Counted from the first letter of the stretch, positions 11,902 to 20,971 are shown. The stretch: 64,000 bases of DNA from Mycolicibacterium sp. CH28 (GCF_004745805.1 NZ_SRLQ01000003.1:537983-601982), one strand, 5' to 3'. The notes: generated from the letters alone by a model not told the origin. Made by a program: numbers and translations.

Positions 11902-12233
11902 CCACCCCACCGCAGCAGTACTACGACGACGGTCTGGTGCAACTGGACCGTCATGCACTGACGTTGCGGCGCTACCACTTCCCATCGGGAACCGCGAAGG
12001 TGATCCCGCTCAGCTCAATTCGCGGGTACCGGGCTGAACCACTGGGGTTGTGGCTGCAGCGGTTCCGGCTTTGGGGCAGCTCAGATCTGCGGCGCTGGCT
12101 GCCGCTGGACATCTACCGACCGATCAAGTCAACGCTGGTGACGCTCGACGTCCCCGGCAGCTACCCGAGCCCGGCGCTCACACCGGTCAAGCCGCGGGAA
12201 TTCCTGGCGGTGTTGGACGAACTGCTGGGGTAG
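11898..12233 (+). CDS. Conserved 111-residue protein (Rv3819-like)
   Basis: A small protein of unknown function, 111 residues, the same length as M. tuberculosis Rv3819. GTG 11898 overlaps the stop of the Rieske gene (GTGA), so the two are translationally coupled and probably act together. The sequence has a PH-domain-like beta-rich look (LDRHALTLRRYHFPSGTAKV..IRGYRAEPLG) and no catalytic motif. A second copy lies at 15707-16051 on the far side of the toxin island, nearly identical in its last ~190 bp but much more diverged in its first half. Confidence 0.85.
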   Translation: MTTPPQQYYDDGLVQLDRHALTLRRYHFPSGTAKVIPLSSIRGYRAEPLGLWLQRFRLWGSSDLRRWLPLDIYRPIKSTLVTLDVPGSYPSPALTPVKPREFLAVLDELLG

Positions 12234-12318
12234 GGCTCAACGCTCGACGTACATGACAGGCGCCGTGGATGAGACTCGTCGGTCGCAGGTTTCACGGCAA
12301 TCGAAGGCCACGTGAACG

Positions 12319-12585
12319 CTAGATAGGAACTCCCCTATCGGAACCTGTCTGAAGAAACAATCGCTCGTCTTGTTCATGCCGCCGACAGGACTCCACGAAG
12401 GCGACCGCCGCATCCACGTCAGCGAGGAAGACTTCGTATTCGGCATTCGTGATTTTGTAGGCCTCGATGTAGTCGACCATCCGATTGCTAGCCGGGATCG
12501 ATGCGAAGTGGGTTCCCGATTCTGTTTCGATACCCAGCCAGAATCGATGTTCCCTTGATAGGTAGTTGTCTTCGAAGTTCGCCAA
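12319..12585 (-). CDS. Small protein, second candidate immunity gene
   Basis: An 88-residue acidic protein (NYLSREHRFWLGIETESG, SNRMVDYIEAYKITNAEY, AVAFVESCRRHEQDE). I do not recognise an enzyme motif. The REHRFWLGIE and VDYxEaY wording recalls small actinobacterial proteins that accompany polymorphic toxins, but this is memory, not a search. It lies 52 bp downstream of the first immunity candidate, on the same strand as the toxin. Base composition is lower in GC than the backbone. It could be immunity or a chaperone-like accessory. Confidence 0.7.
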   Translation of the reverse strand: MANFEDNYLSREHRFWLGIETESGTHFASIPASNRMVDYIEAYKITNAEYEVFLADVDAAVAFVESCRRHEQDERLFLQTGSDRGVPI

Positions 12586-12637
12586 AGTGGCTATCCGTCA
12601 ACCAGACTCATTGAGAAACCGACTCCGGCCATTCGCG

Positions 12638-12898
12638 TCAATCAGCGTCTTCACGACGCCACTTGACTTGCCAGCTTTCGATCAATGCTTGGGCCTCGTC
12701 CGCCGAGATCTTTCGGTAGTCGTTCTCGTTGTGCCCCAGTTGATACTTGCGCAGAAACTCTGTGGGACGCCAGCTCAAGTCTCTGCGTAGTGATTCGTCC
12801 AAAGGGACGAGTGGACGTTGCGTACGACGTATCAGACCAGCTGGCACACCTTCGTCGGTCAGTAACGCGAAGTAGGTGATCTCTGGTTCTTCCGTCAC
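12638..12898 (-). CDS. Candidate immunity protein for the RelA/SpoT-like toxin
   Basis: An 86-residue protein (ITYFALLTDEGVPAGLIRRT, SLRRDLSWRPTEFLRKY, ISADEAQALIESWQVKWR). The start overlaps the toxin stop by 4 bp (ATGA arrangement at 12895-12898), so translation is coupled to the toxin, the classic layout of a cognate immunity gene. The function is inferred from position. The family itself lacks any recognisable enzyme motif and seems to be a compact alpha/beta protein. No signal peptide is visible, which fits protection in the cytoplasm. Confidence 0.75.
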   Translation of the reverse strand: MTEEPEITYFALLTDEGVPAGLIRRTQRPLVPLDESLRRDLSWRPTEFLRKYQLGHNENDYRKISADEAQALIESWQVKWRREDAD

Positions 12899-15516
12899 GG
12901 CTGGTGCCCTTTCTTTGGTATCCGTATATCCGTAGCACCCTGCGGTACGTCCAGATCTCCAAATATTCGCGCTTGCAGCGCGGACAATTCCTGCTGGCGT
13001 AGCAGCGATGTTTGCGGAAGGCGCTGCTCTTCGTACAAGATGTGGGTAGACATCTTTGCCTCGAAGCTTTCTGGCGTATGAAACTGGACTTCAAACAAAT
13101 GCCCGGTCGCAGGATCGCTCCAAAAACCGTTTATGCCCTGATAACCGTCCCCACCCCACGTGTTTTTCAGCTTGATGCAATCGTAGCCCTGCGAAAGCAA
13201 CTGTTCTACAGCATGTTCCACGTTACTCGAGTAGAACTCAGCCGGTGACTGAACCGTGTAGCGTACCGAGTCCTTGATATCTGCGATGTGACTTACAAGC
13301 GGCTTGTCAGGATACTCCTCCAGGAGACCTGAGAGCTTTTCCTTGAGCGATTCCTCAGCCTTGAGCCGGTAGTCCAAGCCGATCAAGTCCGCTTCGTTGA
13401 GCTCAGCGGATATTCGCTGCATCGACTCGGTGATGCCGGGTTCCGCACCTCGAGCCCTCTCCAAGAGCTCGTTCGCAGCACTATTCTGCGCTCCATCAAG
13501 CCAGGCGCCACTGTCGGCTTCCCACGTGCCATCGTTGACGGTCTCCGCGGGATCGTGAGAACCGTGGTCGACGCCCGCATCGAGGTGGTTACTTTTGGCT
13601 CCCTGAATATTTCGATCTCCCTGCTCACTGGCAGGCAGGTGTTCGCGGCCAGCGCCAACCCCCTGTGGTTCATCGCCAAAAACAAGTGGGTGATTCACCG
13701 AACTCGACAAAGACATCGGTTTAGGGAGTTCGGTAGCCGGATGTGACGACTCACTGAGCGGCGATCCGGAGGGAGCGCCTCCCGGTGGCGACTGGTCACG
13801 CGGCAGCGCATTGAGTTGCGGCGCGTCCTGCGCGGTGGGAGCGATCATTGGCTCGGCCCCGCCCGTAGCAGGAACGTCCGCCACATGCAAGGACGGGGTC
13901 TTGGTTGACCTAGGAATCTCGGGTAGGTCGGCTGCACTCGACGGCGGTGCCGCCACAGGGTCGGGAATCGGTTTGGCCACAGTCGCAGGTGGTGCTTCGG
14001 GAGAGTACGGCGCGGATACCGGACGCCCGCCGGCTGGCGGCTCGACCGTGCCCGGCTTGCCGTCAATGTCCCTCAGTCCCTGAGTGATCTGGGAGGTCTG
14101 CTTGGAGACGTCCCCGAACATCGCTCCCGGTCGGCCAACGTCACCAGCCTGGTCCATTGCTCGGTAGACGCCGACCGAGCCGCTGCCTGCATCGAACGTC
14201 GTACCCGTTCTCGCTGCAGCAGAAGCGATCTCACCTGCTTCCCCCGCCTTTCCCGCTGCGATCGGCAGCGTCAGAATGTCGAGGATGTTCTGGCTGGCGC
14301 CTAGCATCGGGCGGTCCTTGCTCCATTCGTCGGCGCGGACCAAGCCCTTCAGCATCGATTCGAACCGTTGGGGATCGGACTGCGCCATCGCTGCCAACGA
14401 AGCGGGGTTGGTCACCGCATTGGCTAGGTCAGCCACGCCCTTCCATGTGTCGAGAGCGCCCTGCGGGTCATAGGCGAATCGGAGCGGATTGAGGTCCTCA
14501 ATACCCTCGGCGTTACTGACCAGCCACCTGAAAGCACCCTCGGTCGAGTCCAGGGACGAGTTGAATGCGGTCGAAAGCACCTGTCCGACATGATCGCCGA
14601 AGAACTCCGTGAACTCACGGTTGGCTGCCTTCTCCAGATCCCGCACCCAGGTGTCGACATTCAGTTCAGCCTGCTGAATGCCAGCACGCTTCGCGGTCGC
14701 CTCGTTCTCGAGGTGGTTCATCACCGTCTTGATGTCGGCGGCGATCTTGTGCAGTTCATCCTCGCCGTGCCCTTTGAAGAACTCGAAGAACGTGCCGACG
14801 ATGCCGCCTACCGACCCGAGCTTGTGTAGCAGTTCACGGATGGCATTCTGGGTCTTCTCCACATCGGCAGCGAAGCCCTCTAGTTGAGTGGCCAACTGCT
14901 GGCAACTGCCGCCCAACGTGGCGAAAGCCGTGCCGATATCCCGAATCGGAGCCTTGATGAGCTCGCTCTCCGGCATTTGTTGGGCACCGATCGCGTTGTA
15001 GGGCCCCGCCATGTCGCCCGAAACGCCGTACAAGGACGCGCCGAACGTCCGCCAGGCCGCAGCGGCGCTCCGCATGGCTGCGGGGCTTCCGTTGGGCCAG
15101 AGATCACCGACCAAGAACTCGACGACCTTCCACATCGCAGGCTCCGCCACACCGGCCCCTTCGGCGCTCGGCGCTCCGGCAGCGGACACCGGCGCCGGAC
15201 ACGGCGGCGACGGCAGCGGCTGGGCGCGCCCCGAGATGTCGGAAACCGCTTCTGCTCGGGAATAATTGACCGCGCTGACCTGGATGCCGTATCCCGTCTT
15301 CCGGCATGCGTCGATCCCGGCCGCCACAGCCTTCAACAGGTCACGGCCGGTGTTCTCGTACTGCCTGCCGAACATCACACCGGAAGCGTCTTGCCCGGTG
15401 TTGGCATTGAATGTCCCGGTCAACGTCGATACGGCCGTAATCAGGCCGTCGCCGACGGCCGCCACCGACACTCCAGCAGCCGATAGCGTCGTGGGGTCCA
15501 CGGCTAGCGGCGGCAC
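12895..15516 (-). CDS. CpnT-like ESX-secreted polymorphic toxin with C-terminal RelA/SpoT-like pyrophosphokinase domain
   Basis: An 873-residue protein. Residues 1-~110 (PPLAVDPTTLSAAG, SAVNYSRAEAVSDISGRA) and ~125-420 (LWPNGSPAAMRSAAAAWRTF, AIGAQQMPES) follow the channel/secretion half of M. tuberculosis CpnT (Rv3903c). A Pro/Ser-rich linker spans ~430-680. The C-terminus (~682-873) is not TNT. It shows RSH-type nucleotide pyrophosphokinase motifs: YRLKAEESLKEKL (716-728), IKDSVRYTV (747-755), GGDGYQGINGFW (788-799), FEVQFHTPESFEAK (808-821) and THILYEEQR. These resemble RelA/SpoT synthetases and, more closely from memory, secreted actinobacterial ATP 3'-pyrophosphokinases. The predicted act is (p)ppGpp- or (p)ppApp-type synthesis that drains ATP in a target cell. 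The ATG start opens a typical EspC/CpnT N-terminus. Secretion by ESX is inferred. Confidence 0.85.
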   Translation of the reverse strand: MPPLAVDPTTLSAAGVSVAAVGDGLITAVSTLTGTFNANTGQDASGVMFGRQYENTGRDLLKAVAAGIDACRKTGYGIQVSAVNYSRAEAVSDISGRAQPLPSPPCPAPVSAAGAPSAEGAGVAEPAMWKVVEFLVGDLWPNGSPAAMRSAAAAWRTFGASLYGVSGDMAGPYNAIGAQQMPESELIKAPIRDIGTAFATLGGSCQQLATQLEGFAADVEKTQNAIRELLHKLGSVGGIVGTFFEFFKGHGEDELHKIAADIKTVMNHLENEATAKRAGIQQAELNVDTWVRDLEKAANREFTEFFGDHVGQVLSTAFNSSLDSTEGAFRWLVSNAEGIEDLNPLRFAYDPQGALDTWKGVADLANAVTNPASLAAMAQSDPQRFESMLKGLVRADEWSKDRPMLGASQNILDILTLPIAAGKAGEAGEIASAAARTGTTFDAGSGSVGVYRAMDQAGDVGRPGAMFGDVSKQTSQITQGLRDIDGKPGTVEPPAGGRPVSAPYSPEAPPATVAKPIPDPVAAPPSSAADLPEIPRSTKTPSLHVADVPATGGAEPMIAPTAQDAPQLNALPRDQSPPGGAPSGSPLSESSHPATELPKPMSLSSSVNHPLVFGDEPQGVGAGREHLPASEQGDRNIQGAKSNHLDAGVDHGSHDPAETVNDGTWEADSGAWLDGAQNSAANELLERARGAEPGITESMQRISAELNEADLIGLDYRLKAEESLKEKLSGLLEEYPDKPLVSHIADIKDSVRYTVQSPAEFYSSNVEHAVEQLLSQGYDCIKLKNTWGGDGYQGINGFWSDPATGHLFEVQFHTPESFEAKMSTHILYEEQRLPQTSLLRQQELSALQARIFGDLDVPQGATDIRIPKKGHQP

Positions 15517-15706
15517 GGGCGTCTCCGGTCAGACATCACCCACAATTGTGGCAACCAGCTGAGCCCACCGGTAGTCAGCCGGCCACCGAGATCGATGCAA
15601 TGGCGCGATCTTCTCGCACTTTCGCGCCCGTCCGTCGGTTTGGGCGCAACGGGACGCCTGGAGGCGCAACGGGGCACCTCGAAAGGAACCACGGCGCCCG
15701 GACCAG

Positions 15707-16051
15707 ATGGTCTTTCTCGAGCAGATGCGCGTGCACGGCAACGACGACGGGCTGGTTCAACTGGACCGGCACACTCTGACGCTGCGGCGCTACCACTTCC
15801 CGTCCGGCACTTCGAAAATCATCCCGCTGCAGTGGATCCGGGGCTACAAGACCGAGCCATTGGGGATGTTCCTGCAGCGGTTCCGGCTGTGGGGCAGCTC
15901 GGATCTGCGGCGCTGGCTGCCGCTGGACATGTACCGACCGATCAAGTCAACGCTGGTGACGCTCGACGTCCCCGGCAGCTACCCGAGCCCGGCGTTCACG
16001 CCGGTCAAGCCGCGGGAATTCCTGGCGGTGTTGGATGAACTGCTGGGGTAG
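15707..16051 (+). pseudogene. Chimeric second copy of the Rv3819-like gene fused to a Rieske-gene fragment
   Basis: An open frame of 114 residues. The first ~13 residues (MVFLEQMRVHGND) match the middle of the Rieske protein (positions ~11107-11142). From DGLVQLDRH on it is the Rv3819-like protein without its natural start. The join falls on the shared bases acgacg(a)cgg, so a microhomology deletion in a duplicated Rieske-Rv3819 block explains it. No convincing ribosome site precedes the ATG (AAAGGA lies about 19 nt upstream). The frame is intact to its stop, so it might still be expressed; I label it a pseudogene because of the lost 5' end. Confidence 0.7.
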
Positions 16052-16070
16052 CAGCGGCTAGCCAAGCCCA

Positions 16071-16101
16071 CACCTGGCAGCCCGAAAGGATCTGCCAGGT
16101 G
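16071..16101. terminator. Bidirectional hairpin between convergent genes
   Basis: A perfect 10-bp stem, cacctggcag (16071-16080) and ctgccaggtg (16092-16101), with an 11-nt loop. It lies between the Rv3819-like copy (rightward) and the secreted protein gene (leftward), where a shared terminator is expected. No T-tract is present. Confidence 0.65.
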
Positions 16102-16113
16102 CGGACTCTGGAA

Positions 16114-17283
16114 TTACTCGGCGCCGCTGTGCGCCCCGGCCTTCGCGGAGTTACCCGCGTTCCGGCCGCTGCCACCGAGGCCCTTCTTGGCCCCGTCGCC
16201 CCGCTGGCCGCCCGCGGTGCTGCCGGACCCCGAGCCCGTCTCGGAACCTGTACCTGCAGCTGCTGCCGGGCTGGCGGTCGTTGCGGGAACCGCCTTGTTG
16301 CCATCCTTGTTGCTATCGGTGGTCACTGCCCTCTTCAGCGACGCACCCGTGCTCGGAGCCGAGCTGGTCGAAGACTCGGCCGGAGCCGACTCCTTCACTG
16401 GGGTGGCAGCCCCGGCGGAGGGAGCCACCGACCGCGCGGCCACGGCCGCCGCCGTCGGCGGTACCGGCGCGCCCAGTGCCTGGGCGATCGTGTCGCGCGC
16501 GGCCAACAGGCTGGCGATCAGGCCCGATCCGAAGGCGCTACCCGAGTACGGGGAGAGAATGCCGGTGGTGAATTGCGCCGGATAGCCGTTGAGGAAGGCC
16601 CCCGTCACTGCGGCAGGCATGCTGACGAGCGCGCGGATGGCCGCCGTAGCATCGCCGGCCTTCAGCGAGTCGACGACGAGTTGCCCCGTGTCACCAAAGG
16701 CGTAGACAGCGCCCGCGATCGGCGAGATTGCGGAAAGCCCAACGGGCAGAAGGATATTCGGCACCGCGGTGAGTACCTTGGCGAAGTTGGTCGCGATCTG
16801 TCCGGGGATGTCGAAGACCGGGAGCAGGCTGATCACGGGAGCCAGCACCAGCCCGAGCGCGCCCTGGAACAAGGTCTGCACGGCAGCACTGAACTGACCG
16901 GCCGCCAGTTGTTGCGTGGCGGTGAGGAACGTCTGCGGGAGCGACGTCACGCCGGCTACGAGACCACCGAAGGCGCCTCCGAGCGCCGTCGAGATGGTGG
17001 CGGCGTTGGCGAGCTGGTTGGTGATGATCTGCTGGATGATCGGATCCGGGCTGCTCTGTACCTGCTGGCCGAGCGTGGCGATGTTGCTGAACGAGGTCTC
17101 GATGACCTGCGCCCAGGTGGGCAGCGTCTGCGACGCCCCCGTGAGCGCCGTCGCGAGGGTCGACATGTGGATAGCCGGAACTTGCAGGTCGGGCGGGGTC
17201 ACCGAAATCGGCGACAGCACGATCGCGCTCGCACCGATCGCCGCGATTCCCGCGGTGACCCTAGACCGGAGCACAACGCTCAT
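16114..17283 (-). CDS. Secreted Ala-rich protein of unknown function
   Basis: A 389-residue exported protein. It has a signal peptide (residues ~10-30), then a mostly helical, hydrophobic region (~35-270) with repeated short segments such as LPTWAQVIETSFSNI and FQGALGLVLAPVISLLPVF, and a low-complexity Ser/Ala/Gly tail (~290-389) ending basic. It resembles a class of mycobacterial exported proteins whose N-terminal region looks like the C-terminal part of PE/PPE-type proteins, but I cannot name it. The ATG at 17283 is preceded by AAGGAG on the minus strand, a strong start. Palindromes upstream suggest regulation. Confidence 0.75.
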   Translation of the reverse strand: MSVVLRSRVTAGIAAIGASAIVLSPISVTPPDLQVPAIHMSTLATALTGASQTLPTWAQVIETSFSNIATLGQQVQSSPDPIIQQIITNQLANAATISTALGGAFGGLVAGVTSLPQTFLTATQQLAAGQFSAAVQTLFQGALGLVLAPVISLLPVFDIPGQIATNFAKVLTAVPNILLPVGLSAISPIAGAVYAFGDTGQLVVDSLKAGDATAAIRALVSMPAAVTGAFLNGYPAQFTTGILSPYSGSAFGSGLIASLLAARDTIAQALGAPVPPTAAAVAARSVAPSAGAATPVKESAPAESSTSSAPSTGASLKRAVTTDSNKDGNKAVPATTASPAAAAGTGSETGSGSGSTAGGQRGDGAKKGLGGSGRNAGNSAKAGAHSGAE

Positions 17284-17303
17284 TACCTTCTCCTTACGCT
17301 GAA

Positions 17304-17341
17304 GTAACGTTACGAGAAGCTAACTTACTGCAGGGTAAGTT
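17304..17341. promoter_or_regulatory. Palindromes upstream of the secreted-protein gene
   Basis: A perfect 10-bp palindrome gtaacgttac (17304-17313) and, 8 bp further, an inverted repeat aacttac-N6-gtaagtt (17322-17341). Both lie 21-58 bp upstream of the start codon, in promoter position, and look like repressor sites. No regulator is identified. Confidence 0.45.
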
Positions 17342-17404
17342 GTGTTGTTGACGTTTTCAACAAATCTCCGCGCCGAATCGCGCGGATACTACAAGGGCCA
17401 GCGT

Positions 17405-18220
17405 TCAGGGCGCCCAGACCAGCTGGCGGAGTTCGGAAGCCGCGTTGCTGGCGGTGTCGTAGACGCGCACGATCGCCTCGTCACCGGGCTGCAGATAGGT
17501 CGACTCCCCCAGCTTCGTGTAGCGCGTGGCACCGATACCGATGAGCACCTTCTGCGGTCGCCCGCACGCCACCATCAGCGCACCGACATCCTCTAGCGGA
17601 GTGTCCGGCGAACCCTTCTGATTGGCCAGTCGCTCGACGATCCAGTCCAGCAGCACCTCGCCGTAGTAGGAGTAGCCCAGCAGCGGGCTGTCCACCCCGT
17701 ACTCGTGGTGCACGCCATCGGCGGTACGCAGATGGCACAGCAGGCGCAGAGTCGCGGTCGGCCCGTCCGGAGTCAGGTCGCTGACGTCGAAGAACTCGCG
17801 CGCGACGCCCTTGGACGCCGGGCCCCAGTTCTTCTTGTAACTGATTTTGGGCGCATTGGGGCGCCGGATCGAGCAGTCGTTGAACGCCCCCAGCGCAAAC
17901 GGCCGCAGTGTCACGACGGTGTCGCCATCCCACACCACGTCACAGGCCAGCCCGACTTCGGGCTCGATCTGCAGATTCAGCGGCCCGTCAGCCTCCGTCG
18001 TCTCGGGCACCATCAGCGCATCGTGCGAAAGCGGAAATTCCCCGAGAAAGCTGTCGTAACCCGGTGCGTACCAAGGGAAGATACCCTTCGGCGCCGCGCC
18101 AACACTGGTGACGTTGGCGAAATCGACTGCCTCCCCGGCTTGTTCGAGGTGGCCGGCGAAGTTCCCGGCGACGCCGAAACCGAACCAGCCACGCGCCTCG
18201 TCCAGGTCGAGTTCGATCAC
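17405..18220 (-). CDS. DUF5718-like protein, fumarylacetoacetase-fold candidate
   Basis: A 271-residue soluble protein ([62 protein letters not shown]). The N-terminal wording and the EPEVGL segment resemble DUF5718 proteins, which are predicted to share the fumarylacetoacetate hydrolase fold. The substrate is unknown. Its start overlaps the serS stop by 4 bp, so it is co-transcribed with seryl-tRNA synthetase; why is not evident. No signal peptide or membrane segment. Confidence 0.7.
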   Translation of the reverse strand: MIELDLDEARGWFGFGVAGNFAGHLEQAGEAVDFANVTSVGAAPKGIFPWYAPGYDSFLGEFPLSHDALMVPETTEADGPLNLQIEPEVGLACDVVWDGDTVVTLRPFALGAFNDCSIRRPNAPKISYKKNWGPASKGVAREFFDVSDLTPDGPTATLRLLCHLRTADGVHHEYGVDSPLLGYSYYGEVLLDWIVERLANQKGSPDTPLEDVGALMVACGRPQKVLIGIGATRYTKLGESTYLQPGDEAIVRVYDTASNAASELRQLVWAP

Positions 18221-19470
18221 GGTTGCAGGACCTCCGTCCCCACATAAGGCACCAGGGCGGCGGGCACGCGCACACTACCGTCGGGCTGTTGGTGGTTTTC
18301 CAGGATTGCGACCAGCCACCGGGTGGTGGCCAGCGTGCCGTTGAGGGTCGCCGCGGTCTGCGGCTTACCGTTCTCGTCGCGGTAGCGGGTAGCCAGCCGG
18401 CGGGCCTGGAACGTCGTGCAGTTCGACGTCGAGGTCAGCTCCCGGTAGGCCCGCTGGGTGGGAACCCACGCCTCGCAGTCGAACTTGCGTGCCGCCGAGG
18501 AGCCGAGATCGCCTGCGGCAACGTCGATCACGCGGTAGGGCACGTCGATGAGCTCGAGCATCCGGCGTTGCCAGCCGAGCAGCCGCTGGTGTTCGGCCTC
18601 GGCGTCCTCGGGGCGGCAGTAGACGAAGGCCTCCACCTTGTCGAACTGGTGCACCCGGATGATGCCGCGGGTGTCCTTGCCGTAACTGCCGGCCTCACGC
18701 CGGAAGCACGACGACCACGCGGCATAACGCAGCGGGCCGTCGGACAGGTCGAGGATCTCGTCGGAGTGATAGCCGGCCAGCGGTACCTCCGAGGTGCCGA
18801 CCAGATAGAGATCATCGTCCTCGAGGTGGTAGATCTCGTCGGCGTGGGCACCGAGGAAGCCGGTGCCGGCCATCACCTCGGGGCGGACCAGCACCGGGGG
18901 AATCATCAGGGTGAAGCCGTTGTCGGTCGCCAGCCGCACCGCCAGCTGCAGCAGACCCAGCTGCAGCAGCGCACCGCGCCCGGTCAGGAAGTAGAACCGC
19001 GAACCCGACACCTTGGCGCCGCGCTCCATATCGATCAACCGCAGGCTCTCACCGAGTTCCAGATGGTCCTTCGGATTGTCCATCTCCCGTGGCTCCCCGA
19101 CCACGTCGAGGACCACGAAGTCGTCTTCGCCACCGGCCGGAACGCCGTCGATGATGACGTTGGAGATACCCATATGCGCCGCGGTGAAGGCCGCCTCGGC
19201 CTGCGTCTGCTCGGTTTCGGCGGCTTTGACTTGGGCGGCAAGCTCTTTAGCCTGCTCGAGCAGCACCGGCCGCTCCTCGGGCGACGCCGAGCCGACCTTC
19301 TTGCTGGCGGCCTTCTGCTCGGCCCGCAGCGAGTCGGCGGTCGATATGGCGGCCCGGCGGGCGGTGTCGGCGGCCAGCAGGGCGTCGACGAGGCCCGGGT
19401 CCTCCCCTCGGCTGAGCTGGGACCGCCGTACGGCGTCGGGGGCGTCGCGCAGCAGTTTCAGGTCGATCAC
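18217..19470 (-). CDS. serS: Seryl-tRNA synthetase
   Basis: Class II synthetase charging tRNA-Ser (and Sec/Ser mischarging), 417 residues. The N-terminal long coiled coil (~25-100: [32 protein letters not shown]) binds the tRNA. The catalytic core has motif 2 ([17 protein letters not shown]) and motif 3 ([19 protein letters not shown]). An open frame extends 147 codons further upstream, but the family start is [19 protein letters not shown], so I choose GTG 19470; M. tuberculosis SerS (419 residues) starts identically. It overlaps the downstream DUF5718-like gene by 4 bp. Confidence 0.97.
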   Translation of the reverse strand: MIDLKLLRDAPDAVRRSQLSRGEDPGLVDALLAADTARRAAISTADSLRAEQKAASKKVGSASPEERPVLLEQAKELAAQVKAAETEQTQAEAAFTAAHMGISNVIIDGVPAGGEDDFVVLDVVGEPREMDNPKDHLELGESLRLIDMERGAKVSGSRFYFLTGRGALLQLGLLQLAVRLATDNGFTLMIPPVLVRPEVMAGTGFLGAHADEIYHLEDDDLYLVGTSEVPLAGYHSDEILDLSDGPLRYAAWSSCFRREAGSYGKDTRGIIRVHQFDKVEAFVYCRPEDAEAEHQRLLGWQRRMLELIDVPYRVIDVAAGDLGSSAARKFDCEAWVPTQRAYRELTSTSNCTTFQARRLATRYRDENGKPQTAATLNGTLATTRWLVAILENHQQPDGSVRVPAALVPYVGTEVLQP

Positions 19471-19588
19471 GCTCTGAACCTTACTTTTGCCGTCCGCCGC
19501 CGCGTCGGCCCCTCCGGACGACCGCACAGCACAACCCCATAACATTACAACTGCATCACTTGTCACACTCCTCAACGCGCCTGCCACA

Positions 19589-20971
19589 ATGGACGCGATG
19601 TTGCAGTTATCTGAGCGTGAGGACGTGACGCCCGAGCCGTCCGCCTCGGGCGCGCCCAAGCGCACCTTCCTCGGCACCCTGCAAGCCACCTCGACGCGTC
19701 GCGCGCTGCTGCTGACCGCGCTCGGTGGCCTGCTCATCGCCGGCGTCATCACCGCGCTCCCGATCGGGCTGAACAACCGACTCACCGGATACGCCGGCTC
19801 CGACCCGCTGTCGGGGGCCAAGGGCACCGCGGCATTCGCCAGCGCCACCGCGGGCAGCTGCCTGAACTGGCCCGACAAGAACCCCGACGCCGCCAGCATC
19901 GTCGACTGCAAGGACGATCACCGCTTCGAGGTCGCCGAGTCCGTCGACATGCGGACCTACCCCGGAAGCGAGTACGGGCCGAACGCGGCACCGCCGTCGG
20001 CCGCACGCATCCAGCAGATCAGCCTCGAGCAGTGCCAGCCCGCGACGGAGCGTTACCTCGGCGACAAGTTCGACCCGAACAGCAAGTTCACCATCAGCAT
20101 GCTGTGGTCGGGCGACAAGGCGTGGAAGCAGAGCGGGGAGCGGCGCATGCTGTGCGGGCTCCAACTGCCCGGACCGGATAACCAGCAGATCGCCTTCAAG
20201 GGCAGGGTCGCCGAGATCGACCAGTCGAAGGTATGGCCGGCGGGCACTTGCCTGGGCATCGACCCATCGACCAACCAGCCCAACGACATTCCCGTCGACT
20301 GTGGGGCTCCGCACGCCATGGAGGTCACCGGCTCGGTGAACCTCGCCGAGAAGTTCCCCGGCCCGCTGCCCTCCGACGTCGACCAGGACGCGTTCATCAA
20401 GGACAACTGCACCCGGATGACCGACGCCTATCTGGCTCCGCTGCAGCTGCGCACCACGACACTGACGCTCATCTACAGCACGATCTCGCTGCCTAGCTGG
20501 ACGGCGGGCAGCCATCAGGTGGCCTGCAGCATCGGCGCCACCTTGGGCAACGGCGCCTGGGCGACGTTGATCAACCCCGCCAAGGGCGCCCTGTTGATCA
20601 ACGGGATGCCGCCGGTTCGGCCGCCGGACATCCCCGAAGAACGAATGAACCTGCCGCAGATTCCACTGCTGCCCGACGTCCCGAGTACCACCTACGCGCC
20701 GCCGACCTCCGACAGCACCCAGTCGACCCAGTCGAATCAGCCCACCCAGCATCTGCCGCAGCAGTCGACCGCACCGACCACCCAGGCCCAGACACCCGCA
20801 CCGACCTCGACGGCGCCGACATCCGCGGCACCACCACCGCCGCAGGGCGGCAACATTCTCAACGGAGAGTTCGTGCCCGCCCAACCGCCGGTCGATGCAC
20901 CACCCATGGACGGCCCCGTACCGGTCGGTCCCCCGCCCGGGCCGGCCGACGCCGTCCCACCGCCGGCTTAG
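19589..20971 (+). CDS. Membrane protein with two septum-formation-type domains (Rv3835-like)
   Basis: About 460 residues. A short cytosolic N-terminus is followed by one membrane helix ([20 protein letters not shown]). Two extracytoplasmic repeats of a Septum_form-like domain follow, each with paired cysteines: [26 protein letters not shown] and [25 protein letters not shown], with [10 protein letters not shown] and [10 protein letters not shown]. The tail is Pro/Thr/Gln-rich. The role is unknown; some relatives are linked to septation. The start is ambiguous between ATG 19589 and ATG 19598; a frame from 19487 adds residues without similarity. It is divergent from serS and overlaps the next gene by 1 bp. 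Confidence 0.82.
   Translation: MDAMLQLSEREDVTPEPSASGAPKRTFLGTLQATSTRRALLLTALGGLLIAGVITALPIGLNNRLTGYAGSDPLSGAKGTAAFASATAGSCLNWPDKNPDAASIVDCKDDHRFEVAESVDMRTYPGSEYGPNAAPPSAARIQQISLEQCQPATERYLGDKFDPNSKFTISMLWSGDKAWKQSGERRMLCGLQLPGPDNQQIAFKGRVAEIDQSKVWPAGTCLGIDPSTNQPNDIPVDCGAPHAMEVTGSVNLAEKFPGPLPSDVDQDAFIKDNCTRMTDAYLAPLQLRTTTLTLIYSTISLPSWTAGSHQVACSIGATLGNGAWATLINPAKGALLINGMPPVRPPDIPEERMNLPQIPLLPDVPSTTYAPPTSDSTQSTQSNQPTQHLPQQSTAPTTQAQTPAPTSTAPTSAAPPPPQGGNILNGEFVPAQPPVDAPPMDGPVPVGPPPGPADAVPPPA

Larger units (their letters stand above)
12237..15742. mobile_element. Toxin-immunity genomic island bounded by duplicated Rv3818/Rv3819 sequence
   Basis: About 3.5 kb lies between two copies of the Rv3819-like gene. 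It carries only the leftward toxin gene, its two small partners and flanks, and its immunity/toxin-tip end is visibly AT-richer than the backbone. In M. tuberculosis Rv3819 is not followed by such genes. The right border preserves about 45 bp of the Rieske gene joined to the second Rv3819 copy. No integrase or transposase is present, so entry by homologous recombination through the flanking genes is the simplest reading (inference). Confidence 0.65.

Noticed and set aside
12895..15516. Calling the toxin a true CpnT/TNT NAD glycohydrolase
   Set aside because: No TNT motif (WLPEGWF, GQPGG-like block) is present; the C-terminus shows RSH-type motifs instead.
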